From NCBI RefSeq assembly GCF_036320655.1, contig NZ_CP143258.1, positions 1,488,001 through 1,552,000 of the forward strand: a stretch of 64,000 nt of DNA, given 5' to 3'. The stretch is from Porphyromonas pogonae. Its GTDB lineage: Bacteria > Bacteroidota > Bacteroidia > Bacteroidales > Porphyromonadaceae. The notes beneath the pieces are model-generated. The model had not been told where the DNA came from. It saw nothing but the letters and a program-made list of their open reading frames with translations, and ran no database searches. The position numbers and the translations under genes were made by a program. Positions 53,642-62,919 of the stretch are shown here, in pieces. How positions within the stretch are numbered: the first letter of the stretch is position 1; the number at the start of each line of letters is the position of its first letter.

Positions 53642-54292
53642 ATGTTAAGAACGAGAAAACAAAATCTTTATCAGACTTTCTTTTCAGTTTTAGTATTGGG
53701 CTGTATTTTCTTTTCATGTACAGATGATCAAAAAATAAGCAAACAGCCGGTTTCTGCCGATTATATCAGCGAAGCGAAGAAAGTACTGCAAGATAGCATC
53801 GTGTTTAATGCGAGAGCGATGATGGGAACTGTAAATAAGACACAGTTGCCTCAAGGTTGTCCAATGAAATATCATTTTTCTTGGAATGGTGATATATTGA
53901 ATATGAAGATTAATAAGTTTACGGTAGGCACTATGCCCGTAACTATGTGGTTTTCTATTAATCTTAAATTTATGAGGCTTAATTCATGGGAGAAAAACGA
54001 ATATCCCGGTGATGAGTGGATGAAATTTGAAGGAAATGGAGGCTTGGTAAAGTATACGGCCAATGGTATAGACCCATCATATGATGATGGTGATGGTGGA
54101 GCCGGTACCGTAACTGGATATTTCAATTATAAAACAATGGAAATAGAATTCGTTACAAGCTTCAATGTATTGAATGTAACATCCGATGTTTTCAAACAAA
54201 AAATAGATAAATCAAGGATAGCTCATTTTGATGAAGATTTTGCGAAGTTCGAACGTGATTTGGAAAAATACAAAAAAGATAATGGCTTATAG
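53642..54292 (+). CDS. Lipoprotein, DUF4903/calycin-like
   Basis: A 216-residue lipoprotein with lipobox CIFFSC (Cys26). The mature part (residues 40-215) is beta-rich with MKYHFSWNGDILNMKINKFTVGTMPVTMWF and GTVTGYFNYKTMEIEFVTSFN, in the manner of DUF4903 calycin-fold lipoproteins. It ends the LRR-calycin unit, as a terminator follows at 54331. Function is not known. Confidence 0.7.
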   Translation: MLRTRKQNLYQTFFSVLVLGCIFFSCTDDQKISKQPVSADYISEAKKVLQDSIVFNARAMMGTVNKTQLPQGCPMKYHFSWNGDILNMKINKFTVGTMPVTMWFSINLKFMRLNSWEKNEYPGDEWMKFEGNGGLVKYTANGIDPSYDDGDGGAGTVTGYFNYKTMEIEFVTSFNVLNVTSDVFKQKIDKSRIAHFDEDFAKFERDLEKYKKDNGL

Positions 54293-54330
54293 ATTGATAT
54301 TTTAGTTGTCAGTCGTTTGTGTGAGAGGAT

Positions 54331-54369
54331 ACTGTCTGAAAAGTCAGAGACTTTTCAGACAGTTCTTTT
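54331..54369 (+). terminator. Rho-independent terminator after the calycin genes
   Basis: A perfect 14-bp stem ACTGTCTGAAAAGT (54331-54344) and ACTTTTCAGACAGT (54350-54363) with a 5-base loop, followed by TCTTTT. Confidence 0.88.
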
Positions 54370-54488
54370 ATCCCTGATTTTTCCTCAGAATACGAAGCTA
54401 TTATAATATCTCGAATCTTTTTGTGCGTAATTGTATGAGAAGATAGATTTGCATCTATTATGTTAGTATCAACAATATATAATTTATT

Positions 54489-54540
54489 ACCAAAACCTTC
54501 TGAACAAAAAACACCATGAAGAGATGATGTAAGTTTTGGT
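54489..54540. promoter_or_regulatory. Inverted repeat upstream of the haem-receptor gene
   Basis: ACCAAAAC (54489-54496) and GTTTTGGT (54533-54540) are perfect 8-bp inverted repeats 36 bases apart, ending 14 bases before the receptor start. They could hold an mRNA stem that covers the ribosome-binding region, or be operator half-sites. No -7 box was found here. Confidence 0.4.
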
Positions 54541-54554
54541 AAAATCATTTATTT

Positions 54555-56903
54555 ATGAAGAAACATATATCACAACTGTTATTATTTCTCCTTTTTTTTA
54601 ATGCCACATCGGTACTGGCTCAGCGTAATGTACGGATAAAAATATTAGAAGCCGGAAGTATGGAACCTATTTCTGGAGTCGCTGTGAGTTTTGCTGAAGA
54701 CAAATCGTTGAAAGAGATAAGTTCCTATGCAATTACGGATGCCAAAGGGTTTGCAAACATAAAACTTCCCAGTAAAAAATTGTTCTATAAAGCGCAGATG
54801 ATGGGCTATAATCCTATGACCGGCATCCTGGGTAGTAATGATAAATATTTAAATTTGAATCTAAAGGAGTCGGCGACAAGCTTGGATGAGATTGTAGTCA
54901 CTGCAAATAATACGCGACCGGTGAAGTTTTCTCCTGTTTTGACTCAAGTCCTTACCGGCAAAGCAATGAGGGAAGCCGGCTATGGTAACCTTCAGCAGGT
55001 ACTCCAACAAGAAACGCCCGGGCTTAATATCCAGAAGGTTGGATTTGGCAATGAAATAAGTATGCAGGGCTTGGATGCCCGTCATGTAATGTTTCTTTTG
55101 GATGGAGAGCGTATGACCGGAGATATGGCAGGAAATATTGATTATGAGCGTTTCAATCTGCATGCTATAGACCATATCGAGATCGTCAAAGGGGCCAGTA
55201 GTACTTTATACGGATCAAGGGCATCGGGAGCAGTAATCAATTTAATAACCAAGAAGCCAACAAAAGCTTTTTCATGTGAAGTAGGTGCACGTTATGGTCA
55301 GATGAATGAGCGAAACTATAAGAATCCATCCAAAAAGGACTTTTTGTATATGTACGAAAAGAATGTCGATAGACCCAACTTGCAATCATGGATGTCTATG
55401 GGTATTAAAAAAGGAATATTTGGATCCCAAACCGATCTGCTATATAGCGAGAGCGATGCTTTTTATTTATATCAGAGTGATCATGATGTGAAGGTCTATA
55501 CTAAGGAGGCCAATCCTTTCCTTAAAAAAGATGTAGTTGTGGAGAGTCGTATGCCTCGTCCGCCTATGGGTGTAGAAGGTACGGAGCATTTTACGGGATC
55601 TCAGAAATTCTTTATTGAGCCTTTGAGTAATTTTAAAATTCAGTTGTATGGTAATGTATTCTTCATGAATACTTATGATATGATACAAGATTTGGTCTTT
55701 ACACAGTCAAGAGATTGGTCATTAGGAACCAAAATTTCTTATTCACTCAAAGATTATTTTACCGTTACTCTTAAGTTACATAGTGACTTCTATGATCGTT
55801 TTAAGCGACATGAACTCAGAGATGAACGTCTAAAAGTGTATAAGTCTCGCATATTACAGCCCAATTTGAATATAACGAGTCAATATTTCAAAAATCATAA
55901 TCTTATTTTCGGGGTTGAGTATTTTTCTGATGTGCTAACCAGTGATAGGTTTGTCAATAGGAAAATGACCTCACGTGAGCTTAGAGAGGCTGAGTTTTAT
56001 TTACAAGACGAGTGGTCAATTAGTCCCAAATTGATGATTTCTACAGGGGTAAGAAGCAATTACTCTCATCAATTTGGACTTATGGCTATGCCCAAAGTCG
56101 CTATTAGATATGCTCCCAATGAAAATTGGACCTTGAGAGCCAACGCTTCACTGGGTTATAGATCCCCCTCAATCAAAGAACTCTTTTTCAATTGGGATCA
56201 TCTTGGGATGTTCCAAATTAAGGGGAATGAGTATTTGCGACCTGAAAGAAATAGATACTTGTCATTTAGTGCGGAATATTCTAAAAATGGATTTTTCATC
56301 AATGGGGCGTTATTTGGCAATTTCTTCACTAAAAAAATAGAGGGCGTATGGCGTATTTATGATTTACAGTACAACTTTGAATACACCAATCTGGGACACC
56401 AGAATCTTTTGGGAGGAGAAATTCTGATGAAATGGAGACTTGCTGATTGGCTTTCTCTCAATGCCAATTATTCATATGTAAACGTGAGTACGTTGGAAGG
56501 ACTCAAAATAAATACATCTTCTCCTCATGCTGCCACAGCGGGAATCAACTATGATTTGAATAAAAATAAGTATAAACTGAAAGTAGGAGTTAATGCTTCG
56601 TTTACTGGAGAAAAGAAATTTGATGTTCAGGACAGGCTATACATAGAGGAACTCGGAAGGAGCAAGGATGCATACTTTAGATGTAAATTGCCTGCATATG
56701 TATTGTGTAATCTTGTCATAACTCAAACATTCGATAATAAAGTTCGTCTAATGCTGGGTGTCAATAACCTATTTAATTACAAACCCAAGACTTTAGGCTC
56801 AGGGCTTACTGCTTTCAATGTGCCGGCTACACCCGGTGCTCGCTTTTATATCCAAACGGAATTATTGATTGATCAAATTGCTAAAATATTTAGAAAGAAA
56901 TGA
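54555..56903 (+). CDS. HmuR-like TonB-dependent haem receptor
   Basis: A 782-residue receptor with a signal peptide (about 1-22), a short carboxypeptidase-regulatory-like domain (about 25-105), a plug (TQVLTGKAMREAGYGNLQQVLQQ...IVKGASSTLYGSRASGAVINLITK, about 130-235) and a barrel. In the barrel YRSP followed about 25 residues later by NEYLRPERNRYLS recalls the YRAP and NPDL boxes of haem receptors such as HmuR. It imports haem across the outer membrane using TonB energy. The HmuY-like gene overlaps its stop (ATGA), which supports the haem assignment. Confidence 0.85.
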   Translation: MKKHISQLLLFLLFFNATSVLAQRNVRIKILEAGSMEPISGVAVSFAEDKSLKEISSYAITDAKGFANIKLPSKKLFYKAQMMGYNPMTGILGSNDKYLNLNLKESATSLDEIVVTANNTRPVKFSPVLTQVLTGKAMREAGYGNLQQVLQQETPGLNIQKVGFGNEISMQGLDARHVMFLLDGERMTGDMAGNIDYERFNLHAIDHIEIVKGASSTLYGSRASGAVINLITKKPTKAFSCEVGARYGQMNERNYKNPSKKDFLYMYEKNVDRPNLQSWMSMGIKKGIFGSQTDLLYSESDAFYLYQSDHDVKVYTKEANPFLKKDVVVESRMPRPPMGVEGTEHFTGSQKFFIEPLSNFKIQLYGNVFFMNTYDMIQDLVFTQSRDWSLGTKISYSLKDYFTVTLKLHSDFYDRFKRHELRDERLKVYKSRILQPNLNITSQYFKNHNLIFGVEYFSDVLTSDRFVNRKMTSRELREAEFYLQDEWSISPKLMISTGVRSNYSHQFGLMAMPKVAIRYAPNENWTLRANASLGYRSPSIKELFFNWDHLGMFQIKGNEYLRPERNRYLSFSAEYSKNGFFINGALFGNFFTKKIEGVWRIYDLQYNFEYTNLGHQNLLGGEILMKWRLADWLSLNANYSYVNVSTLEGLKINTSSPHAATAGINYDLNKNKYKLKVGVNASFTGEKKFDVQDRLYIEELGRSKDAYFRCKLPAYVLCNLVITQTFDNKVRLMLGVNNLFNYKPKTLGSGLTAFNVPATPGARFYIQTELLIDQIAKIFRKK

Positions 56904-57619
56904 AGAAAAGTAATATTATAAATATATTTCTATTAATTTTTTGTATTACCTCTCTATCCACTTCTTGTGTCAAATATGATGCAGAGCCTTTTAGTGGTAA
57001 AATATTACCTCGTGCTACAGGATATACCTCGGGGGTTACGAATGATTGGCTTTATTTTAACTTACGCACAGGACATATATTCAATAAAAAGCATCCTAAT
57101 CAGGATATCAAGGAGGGGGAGCAACTCAAATCTATGGATTGGGATATTGGTTTTTGTGGCTACAGACTCAGAACAAATAGTGGCACCAGTGGCCCGGGGA
57201 AAGGTGGAGCAATGGATCTGGGGTATAGTAATTATGATAAATGGATAAACGTCACCCAATTGCCTAAAGATCAACCTTGGGTTACTGATACGGATAAAGA
57301 TGTATACATAACGATCTCTCAGGCCGATTGGTTTCGTTATTTAGCCAAGAATAAATTGGATGCAAAAGAAAACCCCTGGTTTGATCCTAACAAAGGTCCT
57401 CAACGTACATTGACATCTGCCAATAAGGTTTTGGCAGAATCTATGACTATCTCCGGCCCACCAATGACATATACACCTTCTTATCATACTTATGTGGTGA
57501 GAACGGCTGATGGCAAAAGATATTTCAAGATACAGATCGTCAATTGGTATAATACCTATACACAAATCGGAGATACCGGCGGTGAGATAAGTTACTATTG
57601 TGATGAAATTAATCAATAA
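56900..57619 (+). CDS. HmuY-family haem-binding lipoprotein (haemophore)
   Basis: A 239-residue lipoprotein with lipobox STSC (Cys23). The HmuY pattern is clear: WLYFNLRTGHIF, MDWDIGFCGYRLRTNSGTSGPGKGGAMDLGY, then YVVRTADGKRYFKIQIVNWY near the C-terminus. HmuY takes haem from host haem proteins and passes it to HmuR. Whether the haem iron is held by two His (P. gingivalis) or Met (Tannerella/Prevotella types) is undecided: the region AESMTISGPPMTYTPSYHTY offers both. Gene order here is receptor then haemophore, with translational coupling, opposite to P. gingivalis hmuYR. Confidence 0.88.
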   Translation: MKKSNIINIFLLIFCITSLSTSCVKYDAEPFSGKILPRATGYTSGVTNDWLYFNLRTGHIFNKKHPNQDIKEGEQLKSMDWDIGFCGYRLRTNSGTSGPGKGGAMDLGYSNYDKWINVTQLPKDQPWVTDTDKDVYITISQADWFRYLAKNKLDAKENPWFDPNKGPQRTLTSANKVLAESMTISGPPMTYTPSYHTYVVRTADGKRYFKIQIVNWYNTYTQIGDTGGEISYYCDEINQ

Positions 57620-57630
57620 AAATTATATCA

Positions 57631-58497
57631 ATGAAAATTACCAAGAAAAGTGGTCTCATTGGGATAGCTTCTTTTTGTATTGTACTTTTTACGATGCCTA
57701 TAGGTCATGGCTTAATGATCCTTATGGAACATTATCTCAAGGGGGCTATGCTCAATTACGTTGCATTTGGTATGGGTTTGGTAGGACTCATCATGACTCT
57801 TTACGGCATATCAGCCAAGGGGGATACTAAGCAAACGTTGTGGGGCCTTTTTGGAGGCTTATTGTATTGGACAGGGTGGATAGAATTCATATTTGTTTAT
57901 TACTCTCACCGTTTTGGGGTACAACCTCTAATGGAGAATGGCGAGGTTGTTACCAAGCCTGAATATCTCATCATGCCTTCTTCATTTGGCTTTTGGGTAA
58001 TGTTTCTATTGCTTTATATTTTCAGCATACAAACAGGTTGCGACTTTATCAATTGGGTACAACGCTTGCTCAGAAGAAATCATCATAATATCATGAAAGT
58101 AAAGCCCATAGCCAGACACATCTCCGTTGTTACGTTCTTGGAGTTGAATCTTATCTTATGGACTAGTTATTTGCTATTATTGTTTATCTATGATAAAAAC
58201 TTTATAGGAGATCACAATCCTATAACATTAATTATTGGTTTTGCCTGCCTGATTGGTTCCTTTTTTATGTTTCCAAAACTACTTCGCTATCAATCCTGGG
58301 GGCCTGCTATTCGCTATGCCATACCTACGGTTATTGTCTTTTGGACTTTTGTAGAAGTGATGGGACGCAAAAATTTTCTTCGAGAGATATGGGTTGAACC
58401 CATTGAATACAAAGTAGAAATGATTTCCTTACTTGTATGCCTTGTATTGTTGGTTTTGTATGTTATTATAAGACAGTCTTATCACAAGAAAGCCTAA
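57631..58497 (+). CDS. Polytopic membrane protein linked to haem uptake
   Basis: A 288-residue protein with about eight transmembrane helices (for example IGIASFCIVLFTMPIGHGLMILM and VAFGMGLVGLIMTLYG) and several conserved-looking His and aromatic residues near membrane ends. It begins 11 bp after the HmuY gene, so is co-transcribed. I do not recognise a named family. It could be an inner-membrane haem-handling or haem-transport protein; no periplasmic binding protein or ABC genes are nearby. Confidence 0.75.
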   Translation: MKITKKSGLIGIASFCIVLFTMPIGHGLMILMEHYLKGAMLNYVAFGMGLVGLIMTLYGISAKGDTKQTLWGLFGGLLYWTGWIEFIFVYYSHRFGVQPLMENGEVVTKPEYLIMPSSFGFWVMFLLLYIFSIQTGCDFINWVQRLLRRNHHNIMKVKPIARHISVVTFLELNLILWTSYLLLLFIYDKNFIGDHNPITLIIGFACLIGSFFMFPKLLRYQSWGPAIRYAIPTVIVFWTFVEVMGRKNFLREIWVEPIEYKVEMISLLVCLVLLVLYVIIRQSYHKKA

Positions 58498-58554
58498 AGG
58501 GTATTTTGAAAGTCTTATAATTGTATATTTTATCGTCCATTTTACATTGTACGC

Positions 58555-58587
58555 TTGCTATCAATCCAATTATATGTTATACTTTTG
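58555..58587 (+). promoter_or_regulatory. Promoter of the thrS-infC-rpmI-rplT operon
   Basis: TTG at 58555-58557 is followed after 22 bases by TACTTTTG (58580-58587), a good -7 box. The start of thrS is 37 bases downstream. Confidence 0.5.
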
Positions 58588-58623
58588 TACTTTAAAATGA
58601 AACGATAAGTAAATCTTATTATA

Positions 58624-60588
58624 ATGATGATAAATATCACATTCCCTGACGGTAGTCAAAGAAGTTTTGAAAGCGGTATCACTGCGATGGAAATAGCCGG
58701 AAGCATTAGTAGTCGGCTTCAGCAGGAGGTTTTGGCCGCAGGCGTAAACGGGCAGATTTGGGATTTGAATCGTCCCATTAATGAAGATTGTACATTCAAA
58801 TTATATAAATGGGACGATCCTGAAGGCAAGCATGCTTTTTGGCATTCCGGCGCACACTTGATGGCACAAGCACTTGAGGAACTTTATCCCGGAATTAAAT
58901 TTGGTATAGGTCCTGCTATTGAAAATGGTTTTTACTATGATGTAGATCCCGGTGAAGGCGTTTCGATAAAGGATTCCGATCTCCCTGCTATCGAGAATAA
59001 AATGCGAGAAATTGTTGCTCGTAAGGAATTGATCGTTCGCAATGATATTTCAAAATCTGATGTTCTCAAGATGTTTGGAGACAAAGGTGATGAATACAAA
59101 GTAGAGTTGATCAGCGAACTTCCCGATGGCACAATAACCACTTACTCGCAAGGTAATTTTACTGATCTTTGCAGAGGCCCACACTTACCCAATACCGGGT
59201 ATATGAAAGCTATCAAACTTTTGAATGTTGCGGGTGCATATTGGAGAGGAGACGAAACTCGTAAACAGCTTACTCGTATCTATGGTATAGCTTTCCCTAA
59301 AAAGAAAATGCTAGATGAGTATTTGGAGATGCTTGAGGAAGCCAAGAAAAGAGATCATCGCAAGATTGGGAAAGAGCTCCAGTTGTTTGCTTTTTCCCAA
59401 AATGTAGGAGCCGGACTGCCTTTATGGTTGCCTAGGGGTACTCAATTGCGACTACGACTTGAGGATTTCCTCAAACAAATACAGAAGGACTTTGGTTACC
59501 AACAGGTAATGACCCCGCATATAGGTAATAAAAACCTATATATAACTTCGGGGCATTATGCTAAGTATGGAGCTGATTCTTTCCGCCCTATTACTACACC
59601 TCAAGAAGGTGAGGAGTTTATGCTCAAACCTATGAACTGCCCTCATCACTGCGAGATTTATAAGTCTTTATCTCCTCATTCGTATAGGGATCTTCCGCTT
59701 CGTTTAGCAGAGTTCGGTACTGTATATCGCTATGAGCAGAGTGGAGAGTTGCATGGTCTTACGCGTGTAAGAGGTTTTACCCAAGATGATGCACACCTTT
59801 TTTGTCGCCCCGATCAAATCAAAGATGAGTTTTGTAAAGTAATGGATATCATTTTTATTATTTTCAAGGCTTTGGATTTTGAGAACTTTGAAGCTCAGAT
59901 ATCATTGAGAGATAAGGTCAATCGAGAGAAATACATCGGGAGCGAAGAGAATTGGGAGAGAGCTGAGCAAGCCATTATTGAGGCATGTGAAGAAAAAGGA
60001 TTACCTGCTGTAATAGAGTATGGTGAAGCTGCTTTTTATGGTCCTAAGCTTGATTTCATGGTCAGAGATGCTTTGGGACGTAGATGGCAATTGGGGACTA
60101 TTCAAGTTGACTATAATTTACCCGAAAGGTTTGAACTTGAGTATACGGGTGAAGATAATAAGAAGCATCGTCCTGTTATGATTCACAGAGCTCCTTTCGG
60201 TTCTATGGAGAGATTTGTAGCTGTCCTTATTGAGCACACTGCAGGTAAGTTCCCTCTTTGGCTTACGCCTGATCAAGTTGTAATCTTACCTATCAGTGAA
60301 AAATTCAATGACTATGCACACAGAATAGCCAAAGAGTTCAATGCTCAGGATATAAGAGTACAAGTTGATGATAGAAATGAAAAGATAGGTCGTAAGATTA
60401 GAGATAATGAACTCAAAAGAATACCATATATGCTCATTGTTGGCGAAAAAGAAGCTGAAAATGATGAGGTTTCTGTAAGAAAACAAGGCGAAGGTGATAT
60501 GGGTTCGATGAAAATTACTAACTTTGCGGAACTAATTAAACAAGAGGTTGACGGTATGCTCAACGCATGGCGTAGCAACAATGCTTAA
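58624..60588 (+). CDS. thrS: Threonyl-tRNA synthetase
   Basis: A 654-residue class II synthetase with TGS domain (1-62), editing domain with [17 protein letters not shown] and the zinc/catalytic core [44 protein letters not shown], and C-terminal anticodon-binding domain. ATG at 58624 is used; ATG at 58627 is equally possible. It heads a conserved translation operon. Confidence 0.97.
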   Translation: MMINITFPDGSQRSFESGITAMEIAGSISSRLQQEVLAAGVNGQIWDLNRPINEDCTFKLYKWDDPEGKHAFWHSGAHLMAQALEELYPGIKFGIGPAIENGFYYDVDPGEGVSIKDSDLPAIENKMREIVARKELIVRNDISKSDVLKMFGDKGDEYKVELISELPDGTITTYSQGNFTDLCRGPHLPNTGYMKAIKLLNVAGAYWRGDETRKQLTRIYGIAFPKKKMLDEYLEMLEEAKKRDHRKIGKELQLFAFSQNVGAGLPLWLPRGTQLRLRLEDFLKQIQKDFGYQQVMTPHIGNKNLYITSGHYAKYGADSFRPITTPQEGEEFMLKPMNCPHHCEIYKSLSPHSYRDLPLRLAEFGTVYRYEQSGELHGLTRVRGFTQDDAHLFCRPDQIKDEFCKVMDIIFIIFKALDFENFEAQISLRDKVNREKYIGSEENWERAEQAIIEACEEKGLPAVIEYGEAAFYGPKLDFMVRDALGRRWQLGTIQVDYNLPERFELEYTGEDNKKHRPVMIHRAPFGSMERFVAVLIEHTAGKFPLWLTPDQVVILPISEKFNDYAHRIAKEFNAQDIRVQVDDRNEKIGRKIRDNELKRIPYMLIVGEKEAENDEVSVRKQGEGDMGSMKITNFAELIKQEVDGMLNAWRSNNA

Positions 60589-60654
60589 TTTGGGACTTAA
60601 TTATAGATAATTTATAAAACAGACAAACGGGGAAATCCCCAAAAAAAAGACTGA

Positions 60655-61290
60655 ATGGCAGTAGACAACAACCAGTTGAAGTATCAATACAAAACGAATG
60701 AAAGTATTCGTGCCCGTGAAGTTCGCCTTGTAGGAGATGATGTTGAACAGGGTGTGTATTCTATTCAAGACGCTCGCCGTATGGCACAAGAGCGAAGTAT
60801 GGATTTGGTGGAAATATCTCCCAATGCTACTCCTCCGGTTTGTAAGATTATAGATTATCAAAAATTTATTTATCAGCAAAAGAAAAGGCAGAAAGAGCAA
60901 AAAGCCAAGTCCGTGAAGGTTGTGGTTAAGGAGATACGTTTTGGTCCTCAAACTGACGATCACGACTATAACTTTAAACTCAAGCATGCTGTAGGCTTCT
61001 TGGAAGAGGGCTCTAAAGTGAAAGCATATGTTTTCTTTAGAGGACGCTCCATCTTGTTCAAAGATCAAGGAGAAGTTCTTTTGCTTAGATTTGCCAATGA
61101 CTTGGAAGAGTATGGAAGGGTAGAGAGTATGCCTGTATTGGAAGGAAAACGCATGACCATCATGATAGCTCCCAAAAAAGTAGCTCCCCCAATCCCCAAG
61201 AAACCTGTCGCCAAGCATGACGGTAAAGTAGATAAAAAGACTGCACCACAATCAGCTGTTGAGGTCAAAAGTGAAGAAATTCCAGAGTAA
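60655..61290 (+). CDS. infC: Translation initiation factor IF-3
   Basis: A 211-residue IF-3 that binds the 30S subunit and checks start codons. N-terminal [47 protein letters not shown] and C-terminal [45 protein letters not shown] are diagnostic. The start is ATG rather than the rare AUU of E. coli, so the classical start-codon autoregulation may be absent. A Lys/Pro-rich tail extends the protein by about 30 residues. Confidence 0.96.
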   Translation: MAVDNNQLKYQYKTNESIRAREVRLVGDDVEQGVYSIQDARRMAQERSMDLVEISPNATPPVCKIIDYQKFIYQQKKRQKEQKAKSVKVVVKEIRFGPQTDDHDYNFKLKHAVGFLEEGSKVKAYVFFRGRSILFKDQGEVLLLRFANDLEEYGRVESMPVLEGKRMTIMIAPKKVAPPIPKKPVAKHDGKVDKKTAPQSAVEVKSEEIPE

Positions 61291-61401
61291 TCGACACTCT
61301 AAGTCAGAAAACTATCACTTTTATTAATGAATCAGCACTCCCGCGCATAAGGCTGCGTAAGGGGGTTGATATATGAGTTTTAATAATTAATTTTTGGAAA
61401 A

Positions 61402-61599
61402 ATGCCTAAATTGAAGACTAATTCCGGTGCTAAAAAGAGATTTACTCTTACCGGATCAGGTAAAATCAAACGTAAGCACGCTTTTAAGAGTCACATCCTA
61501 ACAAAGAAGACTAAAAAGCAGAAGCGTAATCTTACTTATTTCACTACAGTGAATAAAGTGGATGAAACAAATGTTAAGGAACTTCTTTGCTTGAAGTAA
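61402..61599 (+). CDS. rpmI: Ribosomal protein bL35
   Basis: A 65-residue basic protein: [31 protein letters not shown] is the bL35 signature. It lies in the usual place between infC and rplT. Confidence 0.97.
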   Translation: MPKLKTNSGAKKRFTLTGSGKIKRKHAFKSHILTKKTKKQKRNLTYFTTVNKVDETNVKELLCLK

Positions 61600-61708
61600 G
61601 ACTTTTAAAGAGACGCTAACAATTAGGATTTTAAGTAACAGAGAGGTCAGCCAATAAAAAGAGTCGTACAACTTCTTCGACCGCTGCCTATCAAAAACAA
61701 TTAGTATT

Positions 61709-62053
61709 ATGCCAAGATCAGTAAATCACGTCGCTTCAAGAGCCAAGAGAAAAAGAATTTTGAAGCTTACTCGCGGGTATTATGGTGCTCGCAAGAACGT
61801 TTGGACCGTAGCCAAGAATACTTGGGAAAAAGGTCTTACTTATGCTTACCGTGACCGTAAGAACAAAAAACGTAACTTCCGTGCGTTGTGGATTCAGCGT
61901 ATCAATGCTGCTGCACGTCTTGAAGGAATGTCTTATTCTCGTCTTATGGGAGCGTTGCATGCCAATGGTATTGAAATCAACCGTAAGGTCCTTGCTGACC
62001 TTGCTATGAATCATCCTGAAGCATTCAAAGCTATCGTTGCTAAGGTAAAATAA
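61709..62053 (+). CDS. rplT: Ribosomal protein bL20
   Basis: A 114-residue basic protein; [32 protein letters not shown] and [12 protein letters not shown] are typical of bL20, which is needed for early 50S assembly and often represses its own operon. It ends the thrS-infC-rpmI-rplT unit. Confidence 0.97.
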   Translation: MPRSVNHVASRAKRKRILKLTRGYYGARKNVWTVAKNTWEKGLTYAYRDRKNKKRNFRALWIQRINAAARLEGMSYSRLMGALHANGIEINRKVLADLAMNHPEAFKAIVAKVK

Positions 62054-62083
62054 TATACCTTATTTCGATAAAATATAAAAGAG

Positions 62084-62117
62084 CGGGACAATGTGTTACT
62101 ACTTTGTCTCGTTTTTT
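62084..62117 (+). terminator. Terminator of the translation operon
   Basis: CGGGACAA (62084-62091) pairs with TTGTCTCG (62104-62111) with one G-U, followed by six T. It is 31 bases past rplT. Confidence 0.8.
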
Positions 62118-62399
62118 ATTTGTATTAATATATATGAAACTTGATAAAGAGAGTGAAGATCCCCGATACAGACCTTTACTATCAATTCCATCAAACGTTT
62201 TACTCAAATAATCAAATCTGAAATGATTCCCTTAAATTGCTCCTGTGTAAGTTTCATATTGTTATTCTTTTTTTGTCCAAAAATCTAAGATAACATTCTT
62301 GAGTCTTGCACACTTTTGGGATAGTATCTTAAGGCTAATCTTTATATCAATTAGCCTATTTTTTGATTTGCAAATTTATCTGTAACACTCCTAATAGTT
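62118..62399. other. Convergent intergenic region between rplT and nrdG
   Basis: About 280 bases without a gene. AGGCTAA (62332-62338) and TTAGCCT (62351-62357) followed by TTTTTT on the plus strand form a second possible terminator; on the minus strand it lacks a T run but could still protect nrdG transcripts. Nothing else is recognised. Confidence 0.4.
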
Positions 62400-62882
62400 C
62401 TAATACTTTCCTACGGGTTTACCATCTTTTATTCTGATGATTCTTTGATTGTTACTTCCTCTCCATAGAAGAGTGGGGTCATAGAGCTCTGAAATGTATG
62501 GACCATCGATCAATGTATCTATATATTGCAACGGCTCAGATAGGTTTTTATCTTGCATTATCTCTTCTATGGTATATCCTGTGTAGCACCAAATTTTTAA
62601 TTTGCATTGAGATTTAAGGTTTCTGAGTAACTCAGTCAGTTCACTTGGATTATAAAAGGGATCTCCTCCGGAAATTGTAATACCGTCAAGCAAGGGGTTA
62701 GCATTGATCTCATCAATGATTTGCTCAATCATAAAATCAGTCAGGGGAATACCTGCAAGCGGATTCCAACTTTCGGGGTTATGACAGCCTTTGCATGCAT
62801 GCCTACATCCTGAAAGGTAAATAGAATAGCGTAACCCCGGACCATCAATGATAGTCTCGCGATATATATTCAAAAGATTCAC
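62400..62882 (-). CDS. nrdG: Anaerobic ribonucleotide reductase activating protein
   Basis: A 160-residue radical SAM enzyme that creates the glycyl radical on NrdD. It has the cluster motif YLSGCRHACKGCHNPESWNP near residues 23-42 (CxxxxCxxC-like with three Cys) and TISGGDPFYNPSEL. It follows nrdD by 37 bp on the minus strand. Confidence 0.95.
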   Translation of the reverse strand: MNLLNIYRETIIDGPGLRYSIYLSGCRHACKGCHNPESWNPLAGIPLTDFMIEQIIDEINANPLLDGITISGGDPFYNPSELTELLRNLKSQCKLKIWCYTGYTIEEIMQDKNLSEPLQYIDTLIDGPYISELYDPTLLWRGSNNQRIIRIKDGKPVGKY

Positions 62883-62919
62883 CCTGTGATATCCCTTTCT
62901 TAATTCTGTAAATTGGCAA

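Noticed and set aside
54309-54548. 79-residue minus-strand frame between the calycin genes and HmuR
   Set aside because: It contains the terminator hairpin of the neighbouring operon and the inverted repeat before hmuR; no start signal was seen. A decayed gene cannot be fully excluded.
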